Shown: positions 10,442 through 22,476 of the stretch, in pieces
How positions within the stretch are numbered: position 1 is the stretch's first letter
Layout of the letters: each line of letters starts with the position of its first letter
Origin: Acytostelium subglobosum LB1
Lineage: Eukaryota; Evosea; Eumycetozoa; Acytosteliales; Acytosteliaceae
Assembly (NCBI RefSeq): GCF_000787575.1
Contig: NW_012236490.1
Location: 50,891-88,011 of the forward strand
DNA: 37,121 bases
Direction: 5' to 3'
Notes under the pieces: generated by a model
Told to the model about the DNA's origin: nothing
Seen by the model: the letters and a program-made list of their open reading frames with translations, nothing else
Database searches by the model: none
Position numbers and translations under genes: made by a program

Positions 10442-12476
10442 ATGACAAGTGAGAAACCAGATCAAAGCATACTCGCACTTGGCGAGGAATATGAGGAGGA
10501 GTTTGAGGACGATGATGAGGATGAGGAACATGACGATGATGACTTTGAGGACGAAGACGAGGATGAGCAGGACGACGAGGACGATGAAGACGACGAAAAC
10601 TATGAAGAGATGACCGAGGAGCAATTAGACGAACTAAATAGATTGTCATCACAGATTGATGATCCATTCAAGAGTGGTCCATCACTCGGCGGTAGCAAGG
10701 CTCCTCCAGCCATCAACACTCCAGCTCAGCCCACCGGAGTGTGGGGCAACCTCTCGTCATTCCTTCAGCAGACTACTTCCAGTGAGTCGTCGTCGTCATC
10801 GAGTCAGACCACTGCACCAGTGATCGCCTCATCTACAACATCAGCCAACAACAACACTGATTCAAAGAAGGACAAGACTACAACGACTGGAATTGAGGAC
10901 CAAATGGCAGGACTGGGATTGTCACACGCCAAGATGACAGCCAATCACTTAATCATTGATACCAACGCACTTATTCGCTCAGAGGCGCGATTCGATACTT
11001 TGGCCAAGGAGCTGTGGACCGTGCCCGAGGTCTTGGACGAGGTGACCGACAAGAAGACAAAGGCCTTTATCGAGTCGTTCCCATTCGAGATCAAGACACG
11101 CGAGCCTTCACCCGAGTCTATGAAGGCCGTCGTCGCCTTTGCTCAAAAGACAGGTGACCTTGCATCCCTTTCATTGGTCGATCTCAAGGTGTTGGCGCTC
11201 ACTCATATGATCCATGCTGAGTGCGAGGGTCTCGAGAGCATCAAGACTGAGCTTCAGCCAACCAAGCCAAAGTTTATTCCAAGGCCCAAGAAGCAACAGC
11301 CACAACAACAGCAACAGCAACAGCCAAAGCAGCCACAACAGCCAAAGCAGAAGCAACAGCCACAACAAAAGAAGGACGACAAGAGTACTAAAGTGAATGG
11401 AGGTCATGCAGCTTGCACACACGATCATCCACATCCCATCCCAGCCACCACATCAACCCCAACACAGACACAGACACATACACCAACAGAGACAACAACA
11501 GAGTCCACACCAACCCAAACACAGACTACAGAGACCCCCACCACCGCTACTGCCGACGCAGCCACGACGACAACAACATCAAAGAAGAAAGGAAAGAAGA
11601 ATAGCCATCTGATAGTCAACATGGATAATATAAAGGAGGATGCGTCGAAAATAGTAGATCCAAGGGAGGTGTTGGAGAAGATGAAGAAGCAGAAGGAGTT
11701 GGAGGCTGCCGAGCGTCAGAGACTGAGGGAGGCCAACGCACCCAAGGACGAGGGCGAGTGGATCACCCCAGAGAACATACACACCCTGGCGCCAACATAC
11801 CAGAACATCGACGAGTCCAAACAAAGGAAGCACGTCAAGGTGGCCTGTATCACAATGGATTTCCCCATGCAGGTAAGTCAATCCAGTACCATGTCCATCA
11901 CTCGCTCAATCACTCAATCACTCACACAATCAATCAATCAATCAAACACATACTTTTTAGAACGTAATGTTGCAAATGGGACTTAACTTGATTGGAGTCA
12001 ATGGAGTGATCGTTGAGCAGGTTATGCAGTTCGTGCTCAAGTGTCACGCCTGTCATACTACAACGCTGGACATGTCGAAAATATGGTGCGATTCATGTGG
12101 CAACAAGACAATGGTCAAGGCCGTTACCTGGGTCGATCGCTATGGTAATGTGCGCGTGGGCAAGGGCTCGGGCAAGCAGTTCAAGAACCGTGGCAAGATA
12201 TACTCTATCCCCAAGACCAGGGGTGGCAAGCATCACAATGACCTGATTCTCACCGAGGAGCAGTACATCCATCGTCTAAAGGTCACCGGACGCTACTTCA
12301 AGAAGAGAGGACCAGCAGCTGCTGGCGAGAGCACTGGCAACGATCTGGATTCGTACGAGGCATCGTTCAGCTATGCCAACAAGCCAGCCGATGTCGTAAT
12401 TGGCTATGGCAACAGGAATCCAAATGTAGCACGTCACAGGATTGGAAAGAAGAATAAGTCTATTCTCAATAATTAA
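10442..12476 (+). CDS. nob1: NOB1, pre-rRNA endonuclease for 18S 3'-end maturation
   Basis: Two exons, 10442-11872 and 11961-12476, joined by an 88-nt GTAAGT...TTTTTAG intron, give 648 aa. A PIN nuclease domain begins near residue 168 (HLIIDTNALI), with later acidic positions in PEVLDEVTDKKT and SLVDLKVLALTH. A Gln/Pro/Thr-rich linker (about residues 280-390) separates it from WITPENIH and the C-terminal zinc ribbon, KCHAC...WCDSCGN, four cysteines in two CxxC pairs. The tail YSIPKTRGGKHHNDLILTED-like segment is also typical of NOB1. The enzyme cuts 20S pre-rRNA at site D in cytoplasmic pre-40S particles. The protein is longer than human NOB1 (412 aa) because of an unusual acidic N-terminal extension (residues 1-65, almost all Asp/Glu) and the linker. 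The real start could be later, but no better ATG is evident. Confidence 0.93.
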
Positions 12477-12501
12477 TTAATTAATTAATTAATAAACTGC
12501 G
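12477..12501. repeat. TTAA tandem run and polyadenylation signal after NOB1
   Basis: Directly after the stop of NOB1 the tetramer TTAA is repeated about four times, running into AATAAA near 12490. This is consistent with the 3' end of the NOB1 transcript. The run is perfectly self-complementary. Confidence 0.5.
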
Positions 12502-12723
12502 GTCCAGTCAATATTATAATCAGTCTAAACATGAAATGTCACTTTAATTGGAATTTCTCTAATCCAACTTCATGGACGGAATAATCCCATTCAGAGATAT
12601 AAAAGGTCATAAGCATGAACTACGGATTGAAACAAAAAAAAACAATCTTGTTTTCTTTGACAAGAGGCAGATGATCATGATCAACTAACTTATTAATAAG
12701 TAAGAAACATATATATATATAGT

Positions 12724-14470
12724 ATGCTGCCAATATCAATATATCTCTTAAAGAAAGTGATAAAACACTTATCAGACTTTGACACAATATGCTTTATCAC
12801 TAGCTTTCTTAGTCACATATTGGCAGCATTTTTGTGTTGCGAAAGAGCATCGCACCATCACTGCTCTATCAATTTAGCAAGGTCCTTGTCACCTTGTCAA
12901 ATCAACTGGGTCTTTGTTCAGGCATACACCTCACAATCAGATATAGAAGTGATGATCATCAACTTCAAAATCATGGTCCAATTCCAGATTCAACCATGAG
13001 TTTGGATCTCCAAGGTGGACGCAGCAAAGACATTTATCATTTAGGATCCATTCCTTCAAGTGTTAAAGTGCTAAATATTCAAGGTCTGATGGTCCAAACC
13101 TTCGAGTTAAGGAAATACCGCAGTCAGTGACAGATCTTTCATTGGTTGATTTCAACCAACCACTCCAAGTTGGGGATTTACCTCAATCACTGACATATTT
13201 ATCAATGCAATCATACAACAAACAACTTCAAACTGGACATATTCCACAATCAGTTGTAAAACTATTCCTCGTTAGTTATAACCACCCTCTTCAATCTGGA
13301 CACATTCCACAATCAGTAACTGATCTGGAAATGCAAGTTTTTGACAAACCACTTCAAATCGGTGATATCCCATCATCAGTAACTCAGTTGTCAATGGGTT
13401 TCTTTAATCATCCACTTCAAGTTGGTCACCTTCCGCCATTAGTAACACAGCTTCGTTTGGGCACTTTTAATCAACCACTTCAAGTTGGACACATTCCCAA
13501 TTCAGGACGCAACCACTTCAAGTTGGACATATCACCAATTCGGTTACAGATCTCGAATTGTCTGCTTATAATTTACCTCTTCATTTTGGGGACATTCCAC
13601 GATCGGTGACACAATTATCATTACATTCTTACGAACAGCAGCTTCAAATTCCACAATCTGTGAAACACCTGACCATGGATAGTCTCGATCATCCTCTCCA
13701 TAGGGGAGATATCCCACAATCTATAACACATCTATCTTTGATGTTATTTTGCCAACCTCTTGAAATAGGAAACATTCCACCCTCGGTGACATACATGGAT
13801 ATGTATATTTTCAATCATCCCATCCAAATTGGAATCATTCCACAATCAGTGACATATCTGGCCATGGATTCATTTAACCAACCACTAGATTCTGGACTTC
13901 TTCCTCAAGGTGTGGTATTCTTGTCAATGGAGCGTTTTAATCAATCACTCAAAGTTGGTCACATTCCAAACTCTGTTACTCAATTGGCGCTACATTCAAT
14001 AATTTGCTCACGCCCGAATACATTCCCTCAGTTACTTCACTCTTTATTCCACACCATGGATTCTCTGGCAATAATTTCAGTTTGCAACGACACAGGTCGC
14101 TCACAAATCTTACCTTTAGCCATTACGTCTTCAATGGATTAGGATCTGGATCTGAACTCCTGGACCAAAATGCAGCACTCCTTTCACCAATCAAGACAAT
14201 TACTCATTTGGTGATCCTAATCACAACAAAGGATAAGATCAAAGATATTAGTGAGGGCATTTCACTTGACTTTTACATCATTTGCTCAAATCGACACCAA
14301 CCCTAACTCTTAAATTTTTCTACCTTAAATCAAATAAGGACTACAGTGTTTTTATGAGGCAGGTCGACAATGAAACAGTGCTCCTGGTGAAGGAGAACAT
14401 ACCAGGATCACTGAAAACTTATCGAGACATCTCATATATGTCTTTTCCCAAGGTAATAAAGGTTTATTAA
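12724..14470 (+). pseudogene. FNIP-repeat protein pseudogene with multiple frameshifts
   Basis: The sequence reads as one FNIP protein only if the frame is changed about five times (near 12830, 13095, 13500, 13990 and 14280). The start MLPISIYLLKKVIKHL and FDTICFI resemble the F-box-like N-terminus of the family. Then come about 16 recognisable repeats of the form FNQPLQVGHIPQSVTxLxM between 13000 and 14050, and a family-type tail (TLTLKFF, MRQVDNETVLLV). At about 13500 part of a repeat unit is lost: HIPNS jumps straight into the middle of the next unit, as expected from slippage or unequal pairing between repeats. No set of introns explains the shifts, because the joins lie inside conserved repeats. 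Read as a decayed gene. Compared with the intact gene at 2965-4299, the repeats are more canonical (IPQSV). Confidence 0.8.
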
Positions 14471-14865
14471 CTGGATCTGTTGACTATAAATATTAATAAT
14501 AAGAATTAGGTTTGTTTGGACTGGAATCCATTATTGTTGAATTTAGAAAACTAGATGATTCCATGGTTTGAATTCATTTGTTGTCGTTCACACATCAATC
14601 AATCAATCAATCAAATAGTCGATAGATTGAAATCATTCTAATCTAATCACTCACTATCTCGAGCATTCTCCAAAGTCCGTAATTTCCTTTGGGAATTGGA
14701 ATCTTTCGCCCAAAAAAGGGTCTTTTGCATCTCCCAATAAAAAAAAATCAAAAAGGTTCGTGTTTTGCAATGTCTAGCGAACTGATCACTCAACTAACAT
14801 TGTCATTCTTCAACTTGTCACTTGATTACACATTTATAAACAACTGTACTACAACAACAACAACA
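14471..14865. other. Intergenic spacer upstream of isovaleryl-CoA dehydrogenase
   Basis: About 395 bases. AT-rich, with an ATCA tetranucleotide run near 14593-14614 and a CAACAACAACAACA leader immediately before the dehydrogenase ATG. The dehydrogenase frame is open further upstream (to 14689), but that extension is not conserved and would bury the mitochondrial presequence. Confidence 0.45.
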
Positions 14866-16287
14866 ATGTTCAGATCAATCATTATCAAGTCAATCAACCC
14901 ATTGACCGCCATCAGCGGATCCACTGGCGGACGCGTTACCGCCATCAGAACCATCTTCAACAACCCAGAGATCATGGGCTTTGATGAATCCCAGATGCAG
15001 CTCCAGGAGACCGTGCGCCAATTCGCCCAAAACGAGCTGGCCCCAATCGCCGCCGATGTCGACAGGAACAACGCCTTCCCAATGCACATGTGGAAGAAGA
15101 TGGGCGACCTCGGTCTGCTTGGCATCACTGCGCCCGCCGAGTACGGTGGTCTGGACATGGGCTACACAGCACACTGCATTGCCATGGAGGAGCTGAGCAG
15201 AGCGTCTGCCTCTGTTGCCTTGAGCTACGGAGCCCACAGCAACCTGTGCGTCAACCAGATCACCAGAAACGGAAACGAGCAACAGAAGCAGAAGTATCTG
15301 CCCAAGCTCATCTCTGGTGACTTTGTCGGTGCCCTTGCAATGTCTGAGCCAAATGCAGGTTCCGATGTTGTCTCCATGAAGACCAACGCCAAGAGAACAG
15401 GTGAGTGAGTGAACTGGCATGCATCATCAATTATCAAACATCATGGCTCGTGCGACTAACTGCTAGCCTCATCATCACTCACTATCAATCAAACAATCTA
15501 GACGGCGGATGGGTTTTGAATGGCACCAAGATGTGGATCACCAATGGCCCAGACGCTGATGTTTTGGTTGTCTACGCCAAGACAGACGTCAACGCAGGAT
15601 CCAAGGGTATCACCGCCTTCTTGATCGAGAAGGGCATGAAGGGATTCACCACTGGACAGAAGCTTGACAAGCTTGGAATGAGAGGCTCCAACACATGTGA
15701 GCTCATCTTTGAGGATTGCTTCGTCCCAGATGCCAATGTTCTCAACCAAGTCGGCAAGGGTGTCAAGGTCCTCATGAGTGGCCTCGACTACGAGCGTCTG
15801 GTCCTCTCTGCTGGTCCATTGGGGTAAGTTGTTAGTTAGTGGCGTGATCATGGCGATCCAGGACAAGTACCTAACCCCAATCAATCTATCAAGTATCATG
15901 CAATCATGCATGGATCAGGTCATTCCATACATTCACCAGCGTGAGCAGTTTGGAAAGAAGATTGGAGAGTTCCAGCTGATGCAAGGAAAGGTCGCAGATA
16001 TGTACACATTGATGAATGCCAGTCGTTCTTACGTGTACAGTGTGGCCAAGTCAGCAGACAAGGGCCTCACCTCGCGTAAGGACTGCGCCGCCGTCATCTT
16101 GTACACCGCCGAGAATGCAACTCAATGCGCTCTGCAGGCCATCCAGACTCTGGGAGGCAATGGCTACATCAACGAGTTCCCAACCGGTCGTCTGTTGCGT
16201 GACGCCAAGTTGTACGAGATTGGCGCCGGCACCAGCGAGATCAGAAGAATGCTCATCGGACGTGAGCTCTTCAGCGAGACAGACTAA
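14866..16287 (+). CDS. ivd: Isovaleryl-CoA dehydrogenase, mitochondrial
   Basis: Three exons, 14866-15400, 15502-15823 and 15894-16287, give 416 aa. The first ~30 residues ([22 protein letters not shown]) form a basic, Ser/Thr-rich amphipathic presequence. The rest is a full acyl-CoA dehydrogenase: N-terminal helical domain, signature 1 in [13 protein letters not shown], the beta domain ([10 protein letters not shown]), and signature 2 in [20 protein letters not shown]. The Glu in [14 protein letters not shown] occupies the unusual helix-G position of the catalytic base that marks isovaleryl-CoA dehydrogenases, rather than the C-terminal position used by medium-chain enzymes. It oxidises isovaleryl-CoA to 3-methylcrotonyl-CoA in leucine breakdown, passing electrons to ETF through FAD. 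Its stop lies only 30 bases from the stop of the convergent gene at 16318. Confidence 0.93.
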
Positions 16288-16317
16288 AAGTATGTGTATT
16301 ACCTTTCATTCAATCAT

Positions 16318-19300
16318 TTATTCATTCTTCTTCTTATTCTTTTGTGTCTGTGTTTGTGTCGGTCGCTGTCGCTGTGGCTGTGTCTGTTGCGACTGTGGCT
16401 GAGGAGTCGGCTCCTGTGCTGTTGTGATGATGTTGGTTCGACCAAGGACGACAACACTGAAGACAACGAATAGATTGATGAGGAAGTAGATGTAGGTGCC
16501 GTACATCTCTGTGGCAAGGTCCTTGAAGAAGCGGAACAGTACCTCATGGGCGATCCAGAACAGGATGATATGGACATAGGGATAGTTGGCCAGGTATAGG
16601 ACGATCGGGAATGTGTAGAAGTACCAGCATAGGAATGGAGTATACAATCCACGTGCAAATGTTATGGCCAGGAAGTTAACAAACAGGAACACAAACACTA
16701 TGGCTCGATCACGTGATTGTTGTTGATGTGTTGTTGATATCCTTCGCCACATCCTAAACAAGAATATGATGATCGTTCCGACGAGGAGACTGATTAGGAT
16801 CATATTGAATGGCGCAGAGTCATACATTATCCTGCCAACAAACTTGTAGTTCCTGGTCTTCTCCCACAACAGTGTTCGGCTAAAGTCATAGGCGATCGAT
16901 ATATATGCCACAGGGTTGGCCATGAGGAATGGCAGTCCGAGTATTATCTATGTTTGATTGATTGTGTGATTGGGTAAGTGAGTCAGTGATCGAGTGATTG
17001 AGTGAGTGGGGAATACATACCTGGACCAAGGCCATAAGAGAGAGGTTGATTATAACACTGTTCAGTGGCATGGTGCGTAAGAATATGAGGAGGATGGCAG
17101 GTGCATAGAAGATATAGTTGAGTTTGAGTGATACAACGAATGAGTAGAGGATGGAGAATGATATGTAGCGTCGATCAATGATGAGAAGTAGTGCAACATG
17201 TAGTAGCAGTGTGGATGGGAAGTCATTGATGACAACGCGAACATTATATAGATGTAGTCTGTTTGATGCTATTGGTAATATGGCCAAGATGGTTGGGAGG
17301 TTGAGTCGATCGCACAGCTTCTTGATCACAACAAAGTTGACAGACTCCATCACTGCCCAGACGAGCTGGAACACTTGGAGCGAGCCATGTCCAGTGATGT
17401 AGTAGAGCAGCGTGTATAGGTACATGAATCCGGCGGGGTAGGTACATGGGCCGTGGTAGTGCATGAAGTGGGAGTAGTCAAAGTCCAAGGATTTCTGGGC
17501 AGAGGGGGCATTGAGCCATTGCTCCACGTGATGGATGTGCGCAGGCCAGTCATTGGTGAATGCCGATTGATAGACTATTTCAAACAGTGATAGGCCAAAG
17601 ATGGCCACGACGCCAATGTAAAAGGCGGGCGTCATCAGCCACTGGAGACGCGACAAGGCCTTGCTGATGAGCCATGACTCTGCACTGTGTGTCAGGCGGA
17701 TGACCACGCCAATGTTGACAAGTATCGCCCCAATGAGCAACATAATGGTGAGGGACAGTCCACTCGGATTGAGAGTGAAGGGTAGTCCTTTAAATTCGAG
17801 CAGAATGGCCGGGTCGGTAGGGTCGGCAGGGTCGGCGTGTAGGGGTGTCAGGGGTGGTGGGAGGTAGAAGCTGTTCTGGCGCGCGGCGTCCTCCATCTTG
17901 GGCACAGTGGGCGCGATCTCTTGATAGAAGTTCAAGTGACCACCTGTGCTCAACAGGATGTAGAAGTGCCTGAAATTGAATATGTCGACGGCGTGAGCGC
18001 GCTCACCTGGCGCCAGGTCAATTGCGCTGTGGAATGAAAATTCGTAGCCCTTCCTGCGGTACACGATCAACTCATTTCTACTTGGGTATTGGACGACAAA
18101 GAGAAGTCCGCTGGAGGAGAAATGCATGAGTGGTGTGTTATCGGCATCGCCCGCATCGATCTTGGGGAATGACTGACGGACTTGCAGTCGTGCACCCATG
18201 GTTGGACTTGTCACAACTATCTTGCAGATGTGCGCCGTATTCTTATCATCCATAACAGAGATGATTATTGGCACGTTGCCAGAGCCTCCTCTTCCAACAT
18301 ATGCAGACACCAACATTGGTTGTTGTAGCATGTGTATGACCTGTGACTGCCACTGACCCTCGCCAACGTGCGAGTAAAGCATGAGCTTGGACGATGTATC
18401 GTTGGCAGAGACGATAATGAATCGATCACTTGACGATGTAAATGTGATATCCTTGATCAAACTTGATGTTGGTTCATGGACAATGTGTGCCCACTCATGG
18501 CCAATGCGTTGTATATACATTGAGTGAGTTGTGGCGTACACAAGAGTCTTTCCATCTGGTGAGACGACCATCTTGCTCAGCAGACCTCCATCCGTCATTT
18601 GAGTGTTTGTGTGATCGATCACCTTTGAGGTGAAGTGCACGCTCTGGTTTAGTGTTCCGGCATGCCACCATATCTCATTGTAGTCGTCCTGGGGGTAGAC
18701 CATCTTGAATGCAGTCCTGTCCATGAGGTTATTGATTGAACTACCTCGGATGGTAGACAGCAGGGGACGTCGATTATCAATGCCATAGACAGACTTGGAC
18801 ATCTCCTCAAACTGATACGTATCGATATATGTTCTTCTAACTTGTTCGCCATCCAATGCAACTGACAAGACTACCAGTTGACCATGACCATTACTACCTG
18901 GTGCCAATATACATTGAGTGGTGTATACATCACCGCTGGCATCATCACCATTATTGAGTGAAGACAATGGATGACCACGCAAGTATAGTTCTCCATAATA
19001 TAGATGAGTCCAATCAGGATACAGATTAGGGTACATCAACACACGATAGAACTTTGCAGTATTATCCATAGAGCAAGACACAATATACTCTGTTGTATTT
19101 GATGTTGAGATTGAGTTGATATCACTACACCATTCATAATGATATTATGTTAGTAATGTAACATTATGATTTGATTGAGTAAGTATAAATAATATATACA
19201 TACTATGAATGATCTTGTGATTGCCATGATAGATTGATTGGTCTGTTGGTTCTCAAACGCCAACTACTAGAGGTACTATAATCAGTGTATTGTTCACGTA

Positions 19301-19445
19301 GAAGTAATCGATCAAGTAATGATCTATCATTTGTATTGTGTTGTTGTTGTTGTTGTTGTTGTTCATTACAACATATATCTGTCACTAGTATAACTATTAA
19401 TAATAACAACAATAGTTGATGTTTATTACTACTATACATAGTCAT
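16318..19445 (-). CDS. ALG3-like (GT58) mannosyltransferase fused to a secreted beta-propeller-like ectodomain
   Basis: Three exons, 19445-19204, 19124-17021 and 16947-16318, encode 991 aa with clean GTATGT...AG introns. Residues 1-26 form a signal peptide, followed by a Gln run. Residues ~75-530 are a beta-rich region with WD-like strands (VSCSMDNTAKFYRV, VVSPDGKTLVYAT, ITFTSSSDRFIIVS) and several N-glycosylation sequons, consistent with a luminal position. A transmembrane helix follows (~536-556). From about residue 575 the protein matches ALG3, the Dol-P-Man alpha-1,3-mannosyltransferase of the N-glycan precursor: NDWPAHIHHVEQWL, YPAGFMYLYTLLYY, VSLKLNYIFYAP, ILGLPFLMANP. It differs at usually fixed sites, with HGPCTYPAG where TGPLVYPAG is common. 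The tail is Gln/Thr/Pro-rich and ends KNKKKNE. ALG3 alone is about 400-450 aa. The join lies inside one 2.1-kb exon with no stop. Confidence 0.82.
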
Positions 19446-20415
19446 TTTTCTTCAATTTAAGAATGAAAGAATGAATGATGTTGAACACACATTCAATCAG
19501 TGATCAGACTTGTCGTGCAAAAACAACATTAATATCCAAGTTTGGAAGCTCGACCAATCATTCAATCCTACATGTTGGTTACACTCCACAATCAGTATCT
19601 TGACAACACCAGGTCTAGAAGGTGACAACAACTACCACAACAACTAAAACTATGACCATGTCAATGACACGATGATGCACTTCTCATCGTCGACCTGAAT
19701 ATGGTGCAGGCCATTATTCACCAACATGTAAGAATGAATTCCAATCATTGAAGTTCATGTTGCCGGCAATGTGGAGAGATAGTTTATTGTTTACCGAGTC
19801 CCATGACATCCCATCCAACAATGGTGTGAATGAATCAGTGAATGAAGATTGACTACGTAGTCAAGTCTCTCGGAGATCGATATTTAATGCTATCTAATCT
19901 AGACGACTGACTGGAGAAACCAAGTACTAATCGAAAGTGTAATGCCGAGAAAGTCCATCCACTCCTCGTCGATCGACGACCGCCCGATCTTTATGAAACC
20001 AATGTGAGCATTTAGGGTGCACTCCATTATTATGAAACATTGAAGCAAGGGTGTACTTTCGGGTCTTTTGATCATGAAGTTAAGGGGCAAAAAGTAATCA
20101 GAGACCAGCATCAGTGTGTGGATATTTATTGGATTGGGATTGGTGAAATTTAACAGGTACTGTACAACCTTGGAAGAGATGGACGGAGAGAGAGAGAGAG
20201 GTAAGTTAGACTGAGTTACCCCATCATCCCATCTGCCTCCTTGCATTCATCATACGTTGTAGACATGATGCCAACTCTGATTGACTGACTTACATCCTGC
20301 CTGGTACTTCTTCATCTTCAACTTAACATTATATTATCCATCAATCAGTCATTCATTCATATTCTTTATTATTAGTTTGTTTTGTGAGTGAGAGAGAGAT
20401 AAATAAAGATATAAA
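19446..20415. other. Intergenic region with FNIP relic and one unexplained open frame
   Basis: Nearly 1 kb separating two divergent genes. At 19530-19603 a plus-strand segment reads ISKFGSS, NHSILHVGYTPQSV then stops, which matches one FNIP repeat and looks like a relic. A minus-strand frame at 20246-19899 encodes about 115 residues of non-repetitive sequence (NFTNPNPINIHTLMLVSDYF) that I do not recognise; it may be chance or decayed. A GA dinucleotide run lies at about 20186-20200, and an ATTC run precedes the reductase gene. Confidence 0.4.
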
Positions 20416-22269
20416 ATGGCAGTGGATAGAAGACCCACCAAGTCAATGGCACCTGATCAGGCAGCCTCAAGTATGACTAGCAGCAGTAGTAATCAGACCA
20501 CACCAAAGCAACAGTTCCAAAGTGGACCAAAGGTCTGGGGAAGGAACAAAGGTATGTCACTCTCGATCAATCACTCACTCATCACTTCCATTCATTCATT
20601 CAATCAATCACTGATATCATCTTAGAAAGATACCATCAATCAATCACACTCACTCAAACTTGGAACTATTCCACTGATCCAATCACTTCACTCGCTTCAC
20701 TCACTCAATCAATCATACGGTCATACTTGGAATCATTCCAAACCTATCAATCAATCAATCAATCATACTGACACACATACTTCCACCCATTAGATGTTGG
20801 AACTGGAACAGTGATTGGATCATTTCTGATGATGCTGTGCACTCCTTTGCTTGTGATATACTTTTATATTGCATGTAACTCTTACCAATGTTCATTGTCT
20901 GCACCATTGTTTGAATGGTTCAACAACGATCTGTCCTTGACACATCTGATTGATTGGACAATTCGCGAGTTGCCAGTGTTCTCTATGCACGCCGCCAAGA
21001 TCTATATCATCTGGCTGCTGTTCCAAGCCGTGCTCTACACATTCTTGCCAGCCACCATTGGTTATGGCCAGCAGACACCAGCCGGCTACACTCTACCCTA
21101 CAAAGTCAACGGATTGTTGGCATGGGTTGTCAGCCATGTACTGTACTTTGTCGGTGGATACCTTGGCCTGTGGAGTCTGGCGATCGCCCACGACAACTGG
21201 GGTGGTCTGCTGGTGATTGCCAACCTCTATGGCTACTTCCTGACTTTCTTCAGCTACTTCAAGGCGCTGGTGTTCCCATCGCATCCTGAGGACCGCAAGT
21301 TCTCCGGCTCGATCATCTACGACATTGTGTTGGGTGTTGAGTTCAACCCACGCTTTGGCAAGTACTTTGACTTCAAGTTGTTCCACAATGGTCGTCCAGG
21401 AATCGTTGCTTGGACCCTCATCGACATGTCCTTTGCCGCAGCACAATACCAACAAGTTGGCTACATCACCAACTCCATGATCCTGTTGAACATCCTCCAT
21501 GCCACCTACGTTCTAGACTTCTTCTACAATGAGGATTGGTACTTGCGCACCATTGGTATGTTTGATCAATGATTAAGGACCACTGGAATCATTCAATCAC
21601 TCACTCACTAACTAAATCAATCAATCAATCCAGACATTGCCCACGATCACTTTGGATTCATGCTAGCATGGGGAGACTCTGTTTGGTTGCCCTTCATGGT
21701 AAGTACCTCATCACCCTACACTCTGGAATGATTCTAGCCCCTTCGGCCTCAGCCCCACCTAACCCTCTCCTCCCCCAACACCCCTATATTAGTACACTCT
21801 CCAATCACATTACTTGGTGCGTAACCCTATCGACCTGTCCATGCCATACTTCTTGGCAGTGTTGGTGATTGGCCTGTCAGGCTACGTCATCTTCCGCTCG
21901 GTAAACCATCAGAAGGACATTGTCAGAAGGACGAATGGAAAGTGCCAGATCTGGGGCAAGCCAGCCAAAGTCATCAGAACAGAGTTCCTGTGCTCCGATG
22001 GCAAGACCCACCATTCACTGCTGCTCTGCTCCGGCTTCTGGGGCCTCTCTCGCCACTTTAACTACGTTGGTGACTTGTTGATCAGCTCGGCCATGTGTCT
22101 GACCTGTGGCTTTGGCCATCTCCTGCCATACTTCTACATCATCTTCATGACCATCCTATTGCTGCATCGTATCGAGCGTGACCATTCCAGATGCCGTGGC
22201 AAGTACGGCAAGTACTGGGAGATGTACGAGAAGGAGGTACCATGGAAGTTGTGTCCCTACATCTATTAA
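20416..22269 (+). CDS. dhcr7: 7-dehydrocholesterol (sterol delta-7) reductase
   Basis: Four exons, 20416-20551, 20794-21555, 21634-21698 and 21793-22269, give 479 aa. All introns are GTATGT or GTAAGT to AG. The first 45 residues are a soluble Ser/Gln-rich tail. Many transmembrane segments follow (IGSFLMMLCTPLLVIYFY, IIWLLFQAVLYTFL and others). Family motifs are DIAHDHFGFMLAWGDSVWLPF, NHQKDIVRRT and the sterol-reductase signature CSGFWGLSRHFNYVGDLL near the C-terminus, then HLLPYFYIIFMTILLLHR. The FFYNEDWYLRT and HDHFG motifs favour delta-7 over delta-14 reductase. The enzyme is an ER membrane protein that reduces the 7,8 double bond of sterols with NADPH. The exon 3 boundary splits a highly conserved motif, which supports the splice model. 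A polyadenylation signal AATAAA lies at 22320. Confidence 0.93.
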
Positions 22270-22476
22270 GGACCCATGGGCCTTGGGACCTTCTTAGGTC
22301 CACCATTATCTTAAGCGAGAATAAATACTTAATGCTGTTTATTAAGTTGAACCTTGTAGGATTGATCTGCCGTCGAAATGTTCTGGGTAGAGTTGAGTGA
22401 TTGATTGATTGATCGATGAGTGTGGGTGAGTGTGCGCGATAGTGGAAGGTAAAGGGAGGACTTGATGTTAGTGGGA

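Noticed and set aside
14689-14865. N-terminal extension of isovaleryl-CoA dehydrogenase from an upstream ATG
   Set aside because: The extension is not conserved and would place the mitochondrial presequence inside the protein; the ATG at 14866 follows a CAA-rich leader.
14890-15911. Long minus-strand frames opposite isovaleryl-CoA dehydrogenase
   Set aside because: They mirror the coding gene with GC-ending codons and cross its introns; no conserved motif.
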